From: JAVVEG01 sp032251455 | GTDB taxonomy: Bacteria > Pseudomonadota > Gammaproteobacteria > Pseudomonadales > Pseudohongiellaceae | Assembly (NCBI GenBank): GCA_032251455.1 | Contig: JAVVEG010000001.1 | Coordinates: forward strand, 62,001-126,000 | DNA: 64,000 bases | Direction of reading: 5' to 3' | Shown: positions 41,151-49,425 of the stretch, in pieces | Layout: every line of letters begins with the position of its first letter | How positions within the stretch are numbered: the first letter of the stretch is position 1 | Made by a program: the position numbers and the translations under genes | Notes under the pieces: generated by a model | What the model was told of the DNA's origin: nothing | The model's database searches: none | What the model saw: the letters and a program-made list of their open reading frames with translations, nothing else

Positions 41151-42129
41151 AGATAACGACGCTGAAGCAGGCAATAGCCAAAATTCTCAGACTGATGAAG
41201 GTGTTGCTGTCGGTGACAAGGCAGACAATACAAAATCACTGGGCCAGATCTTATGTGAGCGACGCGAGCTGAAAAATCTGAGTATTGAGCAGGTTGCGAA
41301 GCAGCTTTATCTGACCATGCATTATGTGCGTGCGCTGGAAGCCAATGCCTACGATAAGTTGCCGGGGACAGTATTTGTCAAGGGGTATTTGCGCTCCTAT
41401 GCCCGATTGCTTGAACTCGACCCCGATATACTGTTACAGGAGTTTGATCGAGGGGGCAGCGAGCAGACCCGGCATGAGCAGGGGATGCGCCTGAAAGCAA
41501 CAAAAAAACGTCACGACAGGAACAAACCCTGGATTATCTTTTCCGGAGTGGCTTTTGTGCTGGTGGCTGTTGTTTTGTGGTATTTCAGTGCAACAGATAC
41601 CGCGCCCGCTCCGGCCAGGGTGCCAGCGCAGGCCAGGACTACTCCGCCCGCCCCAGCTCCAACTCCAGCTCCAGCTCCAGCTCCAACTCCAGCTCCAGCT
41701 CCTGCACCAGCACCAGCTCCTGCTCCTGCCGTGGATTCTGCGGTGCCGGAACAATTGCAGCCGGAACCCGTTGTCGACGTATTATCCGAACCCCGACAGG
41801 CTGCTGAATCTGATGCGGAACCAGTATCCATTGTGGTCAACGAGGATGAAGACGCCAAGGTCATCAGTGTTCTGGCTGCTGGCAATGACGAACTGCAGAT
41901 TCGTTTTGACGGAGATAGCTGGGTTGAAATTGATGATGGCAGTGAAACGACGATTTATCGCGATATGAGGGTAAGCGGTGATTTGCTGGAAGTGAGAGGG
42001 CAAGCACCATTCAATGTCCTGTTGGGTAATGCCATGGCAGTCAGTGTCAATTTGAATGGCAGGGAAATCGATATCAGCGATGATATCCGGATTGACAACT
42101 CGGCGCGGATTGTTCTGGGGAGCCTCTGA
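41119..42129 (+). CDS. rodZ: Cell-shape protein RodZ
   Basis: RodZ links MreB filaments to the membrane. The 336-residue protein has a cytoplasmic helix-turn-helix (LGQILCERRELKNLSIEQVA then YVRALEANAYDKLPG), one membrane helix (about 137-155, WIIFSGVAFVLVAVVLW) and a periplasmic region. A Pro-Ala repeat of about 30 residues (DNA 41655-41730, PAPAPT-type units) separates the membrane from the C-terminal beta domain (SWVEIDDGSETTIYRDMR). The start could be ATG at 41119 or 41137; both overlap pilF. ispG, normally next, is absent and hisS follows. Confidence 0.92.
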   Translation: MADQTIMEDNKDNDAEAGNSQNSQTDEGVAVGDKADNTKSLGQILCERRELKNLSIEQVAKQLYLTMHYVRALEANAYDKLPGTVFVKGYLRSYARLLELDPDILLQEFDRGGSEQTRHEQGMRLKATKKRHDRNKPWIIFSGVAFVLVAVVLWYFSATDTAPAPARVPAQARTTPPAPAPTPAPAPAPTPAPAPAPAPAPAPAVDSAVPEQLQPEPVVDVLSEPRQAAESDAEPVSIVVNEDEDAKVISVLAAGNDELQIRFDGDSWVEIDDGSETTIYRDMRVSGDLLEVRGQAPFNVLLGNAMAVSVNLNGREIDISDDIRIDNSARIVLGSL

Positions 42130-42191
42130 TTCTTGCGCTTGCAGAGCATGCCGACAAGGTATACCTCATCACTTCGACGGATAGAAAAAGA

Positions 42192-43478
42192 ATGACAAAA
42201 ATTCAGGCAATCAGGGGAATGAACGATGTCCTCCCCGACGAAACGCCACTGTGGCAATGGATGGAAGCGACCGTTCAGCGCGTGGTTTCACGCTATGGGT
42301 ATCGTGAAATCCGCTTCCCGGTGCTGGAGCAGACCCAGCTGTTTACGCGCTCGATTGGTGCCGTGACTGACATTGTCGAGAAAGAAATGTACAGCTTCGA
42401 TGATCGCAATGGCGATAATCTGAGCCTGCGCCCGGAAGGCACTGCAGTCTGTGTGCGGGCGGCAGAACAGCATGGCCTGCTGTACAATCAGCAGCAACGG
42501 CTTTGGTACAAGGGGCCGATGTTCCGCCATGAGCGGCCACAGAAGGGACGTTATCGTCAGTTCCACCAATTGGGGGTGGAAGCCTATGGCATGAGCGGCC
42601 CGGACATCGATGCCGAAGTCATTCTGCTGTCAGCCAGATTATTGCAGGAGCTTGGTCTGGGGCAGGCAGTGAGCCTGCAGATCAATAATATTGGCAGTGC
42701 CGAGGACCGTCAGCAATTCGGGGCCGCCTTGCTCGACTATCTGCGCGGACGTGAAGAGGAACTGGATGCCGACAGCAGGCGTCGCCTGCAAGCCAACCCC
42801 TTGCGTATACTGGACAGCAAGGCTCCGCAGACCCAGGCTGTGCTGAAAGAGGCGCCCTTGCTCGCGCAGTATCTTTCCCCGGAAAGTCAGGTTCACTATG
42901 AAGAGTTGAAACTTCTGCTGCAGGCAACAGGGGTGCAGTTTGAAGAAAATCCGCTGTTGGTACGTGGTCTGGATTATTACAATAATGCCGTCTTCGAATG
43001 GGTCACCTCATCGCTCGGGGCTCAGGGCACGGTCTGTGCCGGTGGGCGCTATGATACGCTGGTTGAGAAGCTGGGCGGGCGACCAAACCCTGCTGTGGGT
43101 TTTGCCATCGGGCTTGAGCGCCTGATCCTGTTGTTGCAGACACTGACCACACAGGCCCAGTCCTTGCCACAACCGGCGGATGTTTCCCTCGTCGTGGACA
43201 AGTCCAGGGACATGGCTGCGGCTCTGGCCTTGGCCGAAAGAATGCGGACGCGCTGGCCTGAGTTGAAAGTGCTCTGCCATTGCGGTGGTGGGAAGGTGAG
43301 CACGCAATTGAAGAAAGCGTATAATGACGGGTCACGTCTGGCGGTGATCTATGCCGAAGCCTCGACAGGGGATTCAGACCGGGTCCGTCTGCGTCGGCTG
43401 GATGAAACCGGGGAGCAATGGCCGGTCGAGGTCAGTGATTTGATGGAACAGCTGGAAAAAGAACTGGAAAGGTTCTGA
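42192..43478 (+). CDS. hisS: Histidyl-tRNA synthetase
   Basis: HisRS charges tRNA-His. The 428-residue protein is a class II synthetase. Motif 1 is near the opening AIRGMNDVLPDETPLWQWME, motif 2 lies in FRHERPQKGRYRQFHQLGVE, the histidine loops are LVRGLDYYNNAVFEW and AGGRYDTLVEKLGG, and the anticodon-binding domain covers the last 100 residues. Length is standard. It follows rodZ by 62 bases, whereas ispG usually lies between the two. Confidence 0.97.
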   Translation: MTKIQAIRGMNDVLPDETPLWQWMEATVQRVVSRYGYREIRFPVLEQTQLFTRSIGAVTDIVEKEMYSFDDRNGDNLSLRPEGTAVCVRAAEQHGLLYNQQQRLWYKGPMFRHERPQKGRYRQFHQLGVEAYGMSGPDIDAEVILLSARLLQELGLGQAVSLQINNIGSAEDRQQFGAALLDYLRGREEELDADSRRRLQANPLRILDSKAPQTQAVLKEAPLLAQYLSPESQVHYEELKLLLQATGVQFEENPLLVRGLDYYNNAVFEWVTSSLGAQGTVCAGGRYDTLVEKLGGRPNPAVGFAIGLERLILLLQTLTTQAQSLPQPADVSLVVDKSRDMAAALALAERMRTRWPELKVLCHCGGGKVSTQLKKAYNDGSRLAVIYAEASTGDSDRVRLRRLDETGEQWPVEVSDLMEQLEKELERF

Positions 43479-43655
43479 ACAGCTGTGAGCTTGACATCGA
43501 CACGGGCCTGGGACAGGATGCGGCAGTTTCCAGCCCGGGCCTGGGGCCAGGAAGTGTGGAAAAGCCAGGCCTCAGACAAACCAATACAGATGAACAACAG
43601 CCGGACAACAGCAAAATACAGACAATGCCAAATGGCAGAATGAGAGGAGCAGTGC

Positions 43656-44330
43656 GTGGCGATAAGTGCAGCAGAAGAAGAAACCCTGGAGGCGCTGAAG
43701 AAGTGGTGGGATGAAAGCGGGAAATCGCTGGCGACAGGCCTGGCGGTGGCTGCATTGCTTTTTCTGGGCTGGCAGCAATATCAGGGTATGCAGACCAGCG
43801 CCTCGGCAGAGGCTTCGGCGGTCTATGAAACCCTGATCACCATCCTGGCTGACGCGGAAGAAGATGTTCTGGATGATGCCGAAAGGGAACAGTCAATGGC
43901 CATCATCCAGCGTTTGAAAGCGGACTATGCAGACAGTGTATATGCCAGATTTGGTGCACTGATAGGGGCCCGTCTGGCCGCTGAACAGAACGATCTGGAG
44001 CGGGCGGAAAGCGAGTTGCGCTGGTTGCTCGATAACAGCCAGGATGGCTGGTTCGCGCGGACGGATGAGTCACTGGTCCTGACCACACAATGGCGCCTGG
44101 CAAGGGTTCTTCTGGCACAAGGCAGGGCAGAGGAGGCTCGTGCCTTGATCAGCGGGGTAAACCCTGGAAGCTTTGCCGCAGATTTTGCCGAGCTCAGAGG
44201 CGATATCCATTTTTCCTTGGGGGAACTGGTCGAGGCGCAGGCAGCCTGGGAAGAGGCGGCTGAGCTGAGCACTGGCAACCAGATACTGGAGATGAAACTC
44301 AACAGTCTGGATAATCAGGCCGGAACGTGA
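43656..44330 (+). CDS. yfgM: YfgM-like periplasmic chaperone/SecYEG-associated protein
   Basis: A 224-residue membrane-anchored protein of the YfgM family. The N-terminal EEETLEALKKWWDESGKSLA precedes a membrane helix (about 25-43), and a TPR-like helical domain lies in the periplasm. YfgM associates with the Sec translocon and PpiD in E. coli and helps periplasmic folding. The GTG start at 43656 follows AGAGGAG. Its stop overlaps a possible GTG start of bamB, and the ATG of bamB follows two bases later. The order hisS-yfgM-bamB-der is typical. Confidence 0.92.
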   Translation: MAISAAEEETLEALKKWWDESGKSLATGLAVAALLFLGWQQYQGMQTSASAEASAVYETLITILADAEEDVLDDAEREQSMAIIQRLKADYADSVYARFGALIGARLAAEQNDLERAESELRWLLDNSQDGWFARTDESLVLTTQWRLARVLLAQGRAEEARALISGVNPGSFAADFAELRGDIHFSLGELVEAQAAWEEAAELSTGNQILEMKLNSLDNQAGT

Positions 44331-44332
44331 TC

Positions 44333-45475
44333 ATGATCAAAAACCTGCTACCCATGCTGGTTCTGCCGCTCCTGAGTGCCTGTGGTCTGTTCTCCGGTTC
44401 GGACGAAGGCGAACAACCAGCCGAGCTGAGCCGGATAAACGAGGAAGCACGGTTGACACGCCTCTGGCGGGTCAATGTGGGTGATGGTCTGGACGGCACT
44501 CACAGTAAACTGTCACCCGCAATATCAGGTGAACACATTTATGCAGCAAGCTTCGATGGCACGGTAGTGGCTGTCGACAAGGCCTCGGGTGATCTGCGTT
44601 GGCGCGCCAGGACACGTCATGCCATTACTGGGGGCGTTGGGGTGGGCGGGGGACTGGTTTTGTTCGGTACCCGCAATGCCCGGGTCGTGGCGCTGGATCA
44701 GCTGACTGGCAACCAAGTCTGGGATGTCGCGGTCACCAGCGAAGTGCTGGCTGCTCCACAAAGTGATGGCCAGGTGGTCATGGTACAGACAATCGATGGC
44801 AAATTGCTGGCTCTGGAAGCCGTTGACGGCAGTCGACGCTGGATTTATGAAAGTACGGTTCCACCACTGACCTTGCGTGGCAGCAGCAAACCCCTGCTGG
44901 CCGGCAATCTGGTGGTGGCTGGCTTCAGCAATGGCATGATTGCAGCCATCGATATCAGCAATGGTTTTCTGCGCTGGGAGGAGCGGGTGGCCATTCCCCA
45001 GGGTCGGTATGATATTGAGCGGATCATTGATGTGGACGGAGACTTGTTATTGCAGGGAGGTGTGGTCTTTGCTTCCAGCTACCAGGGCAATCTGATGGGT
45101 TTTGATCTGCAGAGCGGACGCATTGTCTGGGGCATGCCTGCTTCCAGTTACCATGGCGTGGCGATGGGCTTCGGCAATATCTATTATATTACCGACCGCA
45201 GCCATGTTGTCGCCATTCAGAACAATACCGACCAGACAGTCTGGGAGAATGAGCAACTTCGTTTGCGGCGTATCACTGCTGCCACAACCTTTGGCAACTA
45301 TCTTGCCGTGGGAGACTTTGAAGGCTACGTCCATTTGCTGTCGCAGGTTGATGGTCGTTTTGTCGGACGCATGCGACTCGACAGCTCCGGTATCACTGCC
45401 GCTTTGCTGGCAGAAGGCGGGGTTCTGTACGCCTATACCAATGGCGGGCAATTGACAGCGTTGACCCTGCGTTGA
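44333..45475 (+). CDS. bamB: Outer membrane protein assembly factor BamB
   Basis: BamB is a lipoprotein of the BAM complex that inserts beta-barrel proteins in the outer membrane. The 380-residue protein has a lipobox (LSAC, about residues 13-16) and PQQ-like beta-propeller repeats (ALDQLTGNQVWDVAVTSEVL, AAIDISNGFLRWEERVAIPQ, GFDLQSGRIVWGMPA). Starts at ATG 44333 or GTG 44327 are possible. The gene lies directly after yfgM and before der, in the usual order. Confidence 0.94.
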   Translation: MIKNLLPMLVLPLLSACGLFSGSDEGEQPAELSRINEEARLTRLWRVNVGDGLDGTHSKLSPAISGEHIYAASFDGTVVAVDKASGDLRWRARTRHAITGGVGVGGGLVLFGTRNARVVALDQLTGNQVWDVAVTSEVLAAPQSDGQVVMVQTIDGKLLALEAVDGSRRWIYESTVPPLTLRGSSKPLLAGNLVVAGFSNGMIAAIDISNGFLRWEERVAIPQGRYDIERIIDVDGDLLLQGGVVFASSYQGNLMGFDLQSGRIVWGMPASSYHGVAMGFGNIYYITDRSHVVAIQNNTDQTVWENEQLRLRRITAATTFGNYLAVGDFEGYVHLLSQVDGRFVGRMRLDSSGITAALLAEGGVLYAYTNGGQLTALTLR

Positions 45476-45545
45476 TCGTTTCCTGACCATGCCCTGAAAA
45501 CGCCTGAGCCCAGGTACCACTTTTCACTCGCAACAAGAGAATATT

Positions 45546-46937
45546 ATGAGGCCAGTACTCGCCTTGGTTGGCCGTCCCAATGTTGGCAAATCGACGCTGT
45601 TCAATCGTCTTACCCGGACGCGAGACGCGCTGGTGGCCAATCTTCCCGGCCTGACCAGGGATCGCAAATACGGTGAAGGCAAGCTCACCGACCGTCCCTT
45701 CATCGTGATTGATACCGGTGGTCTTTCCGGTGGCGAGGAAGGGATTGATTTCGCCATGGCATCGCAATCGCTGTTGGCGATCGAGGAGGCCGACGCAGTC
45801 TTGCTGATGGTGGATGGCAAGGCGGGATTGGCACCAGGGGACAGTCAGATCATGCAATACCTGCGGCGTCAGGAAAAGAACATCTGGCTGGTGGTCAACA
45901 AGGTGGACGGTCTTGATGAAGACATTGCACTGGGTGAGTTCTATGGGATGGGAGCCAGCCGGATTTTCGCGGTGACGGCGACACAGGGGCGGGGTGTCAG
46001 AAAGCTGATCGATGCGGTTTTGGCTGAATTTCCCGAAGAGGAAGAGTCGCCCGCAGTGCTGGATGGTGGTATCCGCATAGCCATTTCGGGTCGTCCCAAT
46101 GTGGGCAAATCAACCCTGATCAACCGCATGCTCGGCGAGGAGCGTGTGGTTGTCTTTGATCAGCCGGGTACGACCCGCGACAGCGTCTATATTCCTTTCG
46201 AGCGCCGAGGCAGGCATTACACCCTGATCGACACTGCGGGGATTCGCAAACGCGGCAAGACCCGGGAAACGGTTGAAAAATTCTCCGTAGTGAAATCGCT
46301 TCAAGCCATCCAGGATGCCAATGTGGTGGTGCTCGTGGTTGATGCCAGGGAGAGTATCGTTGAGCAGGATCTGCACTTGCTGGGTTATGTTGTCGATGCC
46401 GGACGGGCCCTGGTGATTGCGCTCAACAAATGGGATGGCATGGATACTGAGCAGAAAGAGCAGATAAAAAGTGATATCAGGCGCCGGTTTGCCTTTGTCG
46501 ATTTCGCCGCCATTCATTTTATTTCAGCCAAATATGGCACTGGTGTGGGCGATCTGTACAAGTCCATTCACAAGGCTTACGACTCTGCGCAAAAGGTTTT
46601 GAGCACCAATGCCCTGACCCGGATACTGGAAATGGCAGTTGTCGATCATGCGCCGCCTATTATCAATGGGCGCAGAATCAAGCTGCGTTATGCTCATGCC
46701 GGTGGCAAAAATCCCCCGATCATCGTGATTCATGGCAAACAGACAGACAAGGTTCCCGAGCATTATCGGCGATTTCTGGAGAAAAGCTTTCGCAAGGCCC
46801 TGGAACTTGAGGGCACTCCGGTCAGGATTGAACTGCGCAGTGATGAGAATCCCTATGTGCAGCATGAGCAGGGTTTGAGCCAGAAACAGGTTGCCCAGAA
46901 ACGGCGCATCAGCAAAAACCGGAAGCCCGCCAAATAA
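45546..46937 (+). CDS. der: Ribosome-assembly GTPase Der (EngA)
   Basis: Der is a GTPase with two tandem G domains, needed for 50S subunit maturation. P-loops appear twice, GRPNVGKSTLFNRL (about 8-21) and GRPNVGKSTLINRM (about 183-196), with DTGG/DTAG and NKVD/NKWD elements in each half and a C-terminal KH-like domain (KLRYAHAGGKNPPIIVIHGK). The 463 residues are standard length. It ends the conserved run that began at iscR and is convergent with the DTW-domain gene 6 bases later. Confidence 0.97.
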   Translation: MRPVLALVGRPNVGKSTLFNRLTRTRDALVANLPGLTRDRKYGEGKLTDRPFIVIDTGGLSGGEEGIDFAMASQSLLAIEEADAVLLMVDGKAGLAPGDSQIMQYLRRQEKNIWLVVNKVDGLDEDIALGEFYGMGASRIFAVTATQGRGVRKLIDAVLAEFPEEEESPAVLDGGIRIAISGRPNVGKSTLINRMLGEERVVVFDQPGTTRDSVYIPFERRGRHYTLIDTAGIRKRGKTRETVEKFSVVKSLQAIQDANVVVLVVDARESIVEQDLHLLGYVVDAGRALVIALNKWDGMDTEQKEQIKSDIRRRFAFVDFAAIHFISAKYGTGVGDLYKSIHKAYDSAQKVLSTNALTRILEMAVVDHAPPIINGRRIKLRYAHAGGKNPPIIVIHGKQTDKVPEHYRRFLEKSFRKALELEGTPVRIELRSDENPYVQHEQGLSQKQVAQKRRISKNRKPAK

Positions 46938-46943
46938 GCAGTT

Positions 46944-47648
46944 TCATCGTCTCGCCAGGGACAGCGAAGGTTTGCCGGCCAGATAGTTTTGCCGGAAACG
47001 CAGAAAGTAGGTATTGAGGGCGTTGGCTGAGTCCTGTTCTCCGGCCAGCCGCAGCAGCTCGATACCGGTCTCCGCCGTACATAACTGATACTCATGGGCA
47101 GCGACCCGCAACTGGTAACCGGAAACATTTTCCGGCTCGACACCCAGCACCGGGAAATTCTGCAGGCAAGGACTTTTGAACATTTTCCGGGCTTCCCGCC
47201 AGGTTCCATCGAGGATGACATACAGAGGTTTGCGACCACCGCTGACTCCTGGAGCCTGCTGGGGGCTCAACAGACAGCGCTCCGGGCTGGCATACTGGGT
47301 CGGAAAAACCACAATCGGACTGTAATCAGGGTCTTCCAGCAAAGCCAGTAATGCCGGGTCGGGGGACGTTCTGTCCCAGACAAAGGCATGGCTGTCAGGG
47401 CAGATATCGGCGATCAAACGGCCCGTATTGCTGGGCTTGAAGGCCTCTCCCGTGTACAGGATGAAACAGAAGGCCGCCTTGCTGCGTAGCAGTGGCCGGT
47501 CGGCACAGATGCAGTCTGGTACGGGCAGCAGACACAGCTCGCAGCGTTTGACCTTGCTGCCGCGAGCACGAAAAGGCTTGCGGGCAAGGCCGAGCTCTCT
47601 GTTGCGGAGCGCCAGAACGGCATTGTCAAAATGGCTTGGTGTAGTCAA
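46944..47648 (-). CDS. DTW-domain protein, probable tRNA acp3U transferase (TapT/TuaA family)
   Basis: A protein of about 234 residues with the DTW domain: Zn-type cysteines CELCLLPVPDCIC near the N-terminus and the name motif in ILDGTWREARKMF. Family members transfer the 3-amino-3-carboxypropyl group of SAM to a uridine in tRNA. The start is uncertain: TTG at 47648 behind AAGGACAG gives MTTPSHFDNAVLAL, while a TTG at 47759 would add 37 residues with little family support. It is convergent with der and divergent from the MBL hydrolase gene. Confidence 0.85.
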   Translation of the reverse strand: MTTPSHFDNAVLALRNRELGLARKPFRARGSKVKRCELCLLPVPDCICADRPLLRSKAAFCFILYTGEAFKPSNTGRLIADICPDSHAFVWDRTSPDPALLALLEDPDYSPIVVFPTQYASPERCLLSPQQAPGVSGGRKPLYVILDGTWREARKMFKSPCLQNFPVLGVEPENVSGYQLRVAAHEYQLCTAETGIELLRLAGEQDSANALNTYFLRFRQNYLAGKPSLSLARR

Positions 47649-47824
47649 ACAGCGGCTGTCCTTCAGGGTCAGGCAAAATGATGCTGCATTGTAGGGGTTT
47701 GTCCTGCCAGCGACCAGCACAATGCATCCTGAGGTACGTTCGGCATAGAGTTTCGGCAACTTTTGTCTTATCAGCCTTGCTGCGCTACTCTTGACAGCTT
47801 TCAGCGTGACCGGAGTTCGCGAAA

Positions 47825-48784
47825 ATGCCCCATCTGCCTGCTTTTCATGACTATGCCCATGGCATTACCTGTATAGACACAGAACTGATTCGTCCAGGTT
47901 TGGCCGCCTGTTACCTGATCCAGCATGAAGGCATGGCAGGGTTTGTTGATACGGGAGTCAACAGCAGTGTGCCTGGCCTGTTGCAGGTGCTCGAACACAA
48001 GCGTATTCCCAGGGAAAACGTGGCCTGGGTGATGCCCACTCATGTGCATCTGGACCATGCCGGAGGGGCAGGATTGTTGCTGCAGGAGTTGCCAGCCGCC
48101 CGTTTGCTGATTCATCCGCGGGGAGCCAGGCATATGATCGATCCCACCCAGCTCAGTGCCGGGGCCACTGCCGTCTATGGCAAACAGGCTTTTCAACGCA
48201 TGTACGGTGAGCTGGTGCCGGTGGCGGAGAGCCGGATCAGTATAGCCGAAGAGGGTTTCGTCCTGGATTTCAATGGGCGAAGTCTGCGCTTTCTCGATAC
48301 TCCCGGCCATGCCCGGCATCATTATTGTATCCATGACGCAATGAGCGCAGGTCTGTTTACGGGAGATACCTTTGGCGCCTCCTATCCCGAGCTCAATACA
48401 GCCAGCCAGCGCTTCATATTTCCGCCCACGACACCCATTCAGTTTGACCCCGATGCCTGGGCGGTGTCCTTGCAGCGCCTGATGGGTTTGCAGCCGGAAC
48501 GGATTTACGTCACCCACTACGGCAAACATGAAAACCCGGCTCCGCTGTATCAACAGTTGCTGGACTGCCTGCAGGAGTATGTTGCTCTGGCTGCAGCACA
48601 TGCAGCCAGTAGCGACAGAGTGGCTGCCTTGCAGGCAGCGTTATTGCAGAGCAGCATAAACCGGATTCTTGCCACCGGCAGTACTCTTGGCAGTACTCTG
48701 GATAGTGACACCATAGGCCAGGTGCTGGATGGCGATATGCGCCTCAATGCACAGGGCCTGGACTACTGGTTGAACCAGGCTTGA
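47825..48784 (+). CDS. Metallo-beta-lactamase-fold hydrolase
   Basis: A 319-residue metal-dependent hydrolase. The metal motif HVHLDHAGGAG (H-x-H-x-D-H type, about residues 76-86) and the following family elements FLDTPGHARHHYCI and GLFTGDTFGASYPEL place it in the MBL superfamily, in a branch resembling glyoxalase-II or acyl-homoserine lactonase-like proteins. The last 110 residues form a helical extension including ITVTHY-type spacing (ERIYVTHYGKHENP). No signal peptide is present. The substrate is not known. It is convergent with a DoxX gene 5 bases downstream. Confidence 0.87.
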   Translation: MPHLPAFHDYAHGITCIDTELIRPGLAACYLIQHEGMAGFVDTGVNSSVPGLLQVLEHKRIPRENVAWVMPTHVHLDHAGGAGLLLQELPAARLLIHPRGARHMIDPTQLSAGATAVYGKQAFQRMYGELVPVAESRISIAEEGFVLDFNGRSLRFLDTPGHARHHYCIHDAMSAGLFTGDTFGASYPELNTASQRFIFPPTTPIQFDPDAWAVSLQRLMGLQPERIYVTHYGKHENPAPLYQQLLDCLQEYVALAAAHAASSDRVAALQAALLQSSINRILATGSTLGSTLDSDTIGQVLDGDMRLNAQGLDYWLNQA

Positions 48785-48789
48785 GTGGC

Positions 48790-49230
48790 TCAGCGCTTGC
48801 CCCGTAACATGGCATCCAGGCTGTAGCGCCCGGGACCATAGGCAAAAATGGCGAAGAAGACCAGGAAGTACAAGGTCGCCAGCTCGCCACGGTTAAGGGT
48901 CGGAAACCAGGCCATGTGCGCCGAGAGATAGGCCATGACCATGAGAATGGCGGCCAGCAGGGCGGTCCAGCGGGTCAACAGACCCAGGGCCAGCAGGGCT
49001 CCCCCGAAGAATTCGATGACCCCGGCAATCCAGAGCATGTTGATGCCAAGATTGATGCCAAAAAAATCCATACCACCCAGAAATGGCTGGGCATTTTCAC
49101 CAAACATCTTGGCGTAACCGTGTCCGACCAGAAACATCAGACCGGCAAGGATACGTAATAACGCCCAGGATACTTCCTGAAAACCTGCAGCTATCCCGTC
49201 TAATTTATTATCTATGTTTTTGAGACTCAT
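48790..49230 (-). CDS. DoxX-family membrane protein
   Basis: A 146-residue inner-membrane protein with four hydrophobic segments and the DoxX hallmarks: RILAGLMFLVGHGYAKMFG in the first helix, then FGGALLALGLLTRWTALLAA and the C-terminal FFAIFAYGPGRYSLDAML. DoxX-type proteins are often linked to quinone- or thiol-related oxidoreduction, but few are understood. It stands alone on the minus strand. A gap of 195 bases separates it from the chemotaxis receptor gene on the other strand. Confidence 0.9.
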   Translation of the reverse strand: MSLKNIDNKLDGIAAGFQEVSWALLRILAGLMFLVGHGYAKMFGENAQPFLGGMDFFGINLGINMLWIAGVIEFFGGALLALGLLTRWTALLAAILMVMAYLSAHMAWFPTLNRGELATLYFLVFFAIFAYGPGRYSLDAMLRGKR

Positions 49231-49425
49231 GGTGCGACTCCTTCAATGAGGGCAGGGTTGGTTGTTTTGCCGGGAGCAGATAGCTCTCTGGCGGAGAAAG
49301 CATACTGCATTTTGAGCCAGGGAGGTATCTTGCTGCCAGAGCATGTTTGGGGTGTGCAGAGTAAAGCTTCTCTGTCACCAGCCGCTAAAACAGCTAAGAA
49401 ATGATCAATCGCACGGGGGGGAAAG

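Noticed and set aside
43479..43655. Small gene in the 177-base gap between hisS and yfgM
   Set aside because: Frames there are short, lack good ribosome sites and have no recognisable product.
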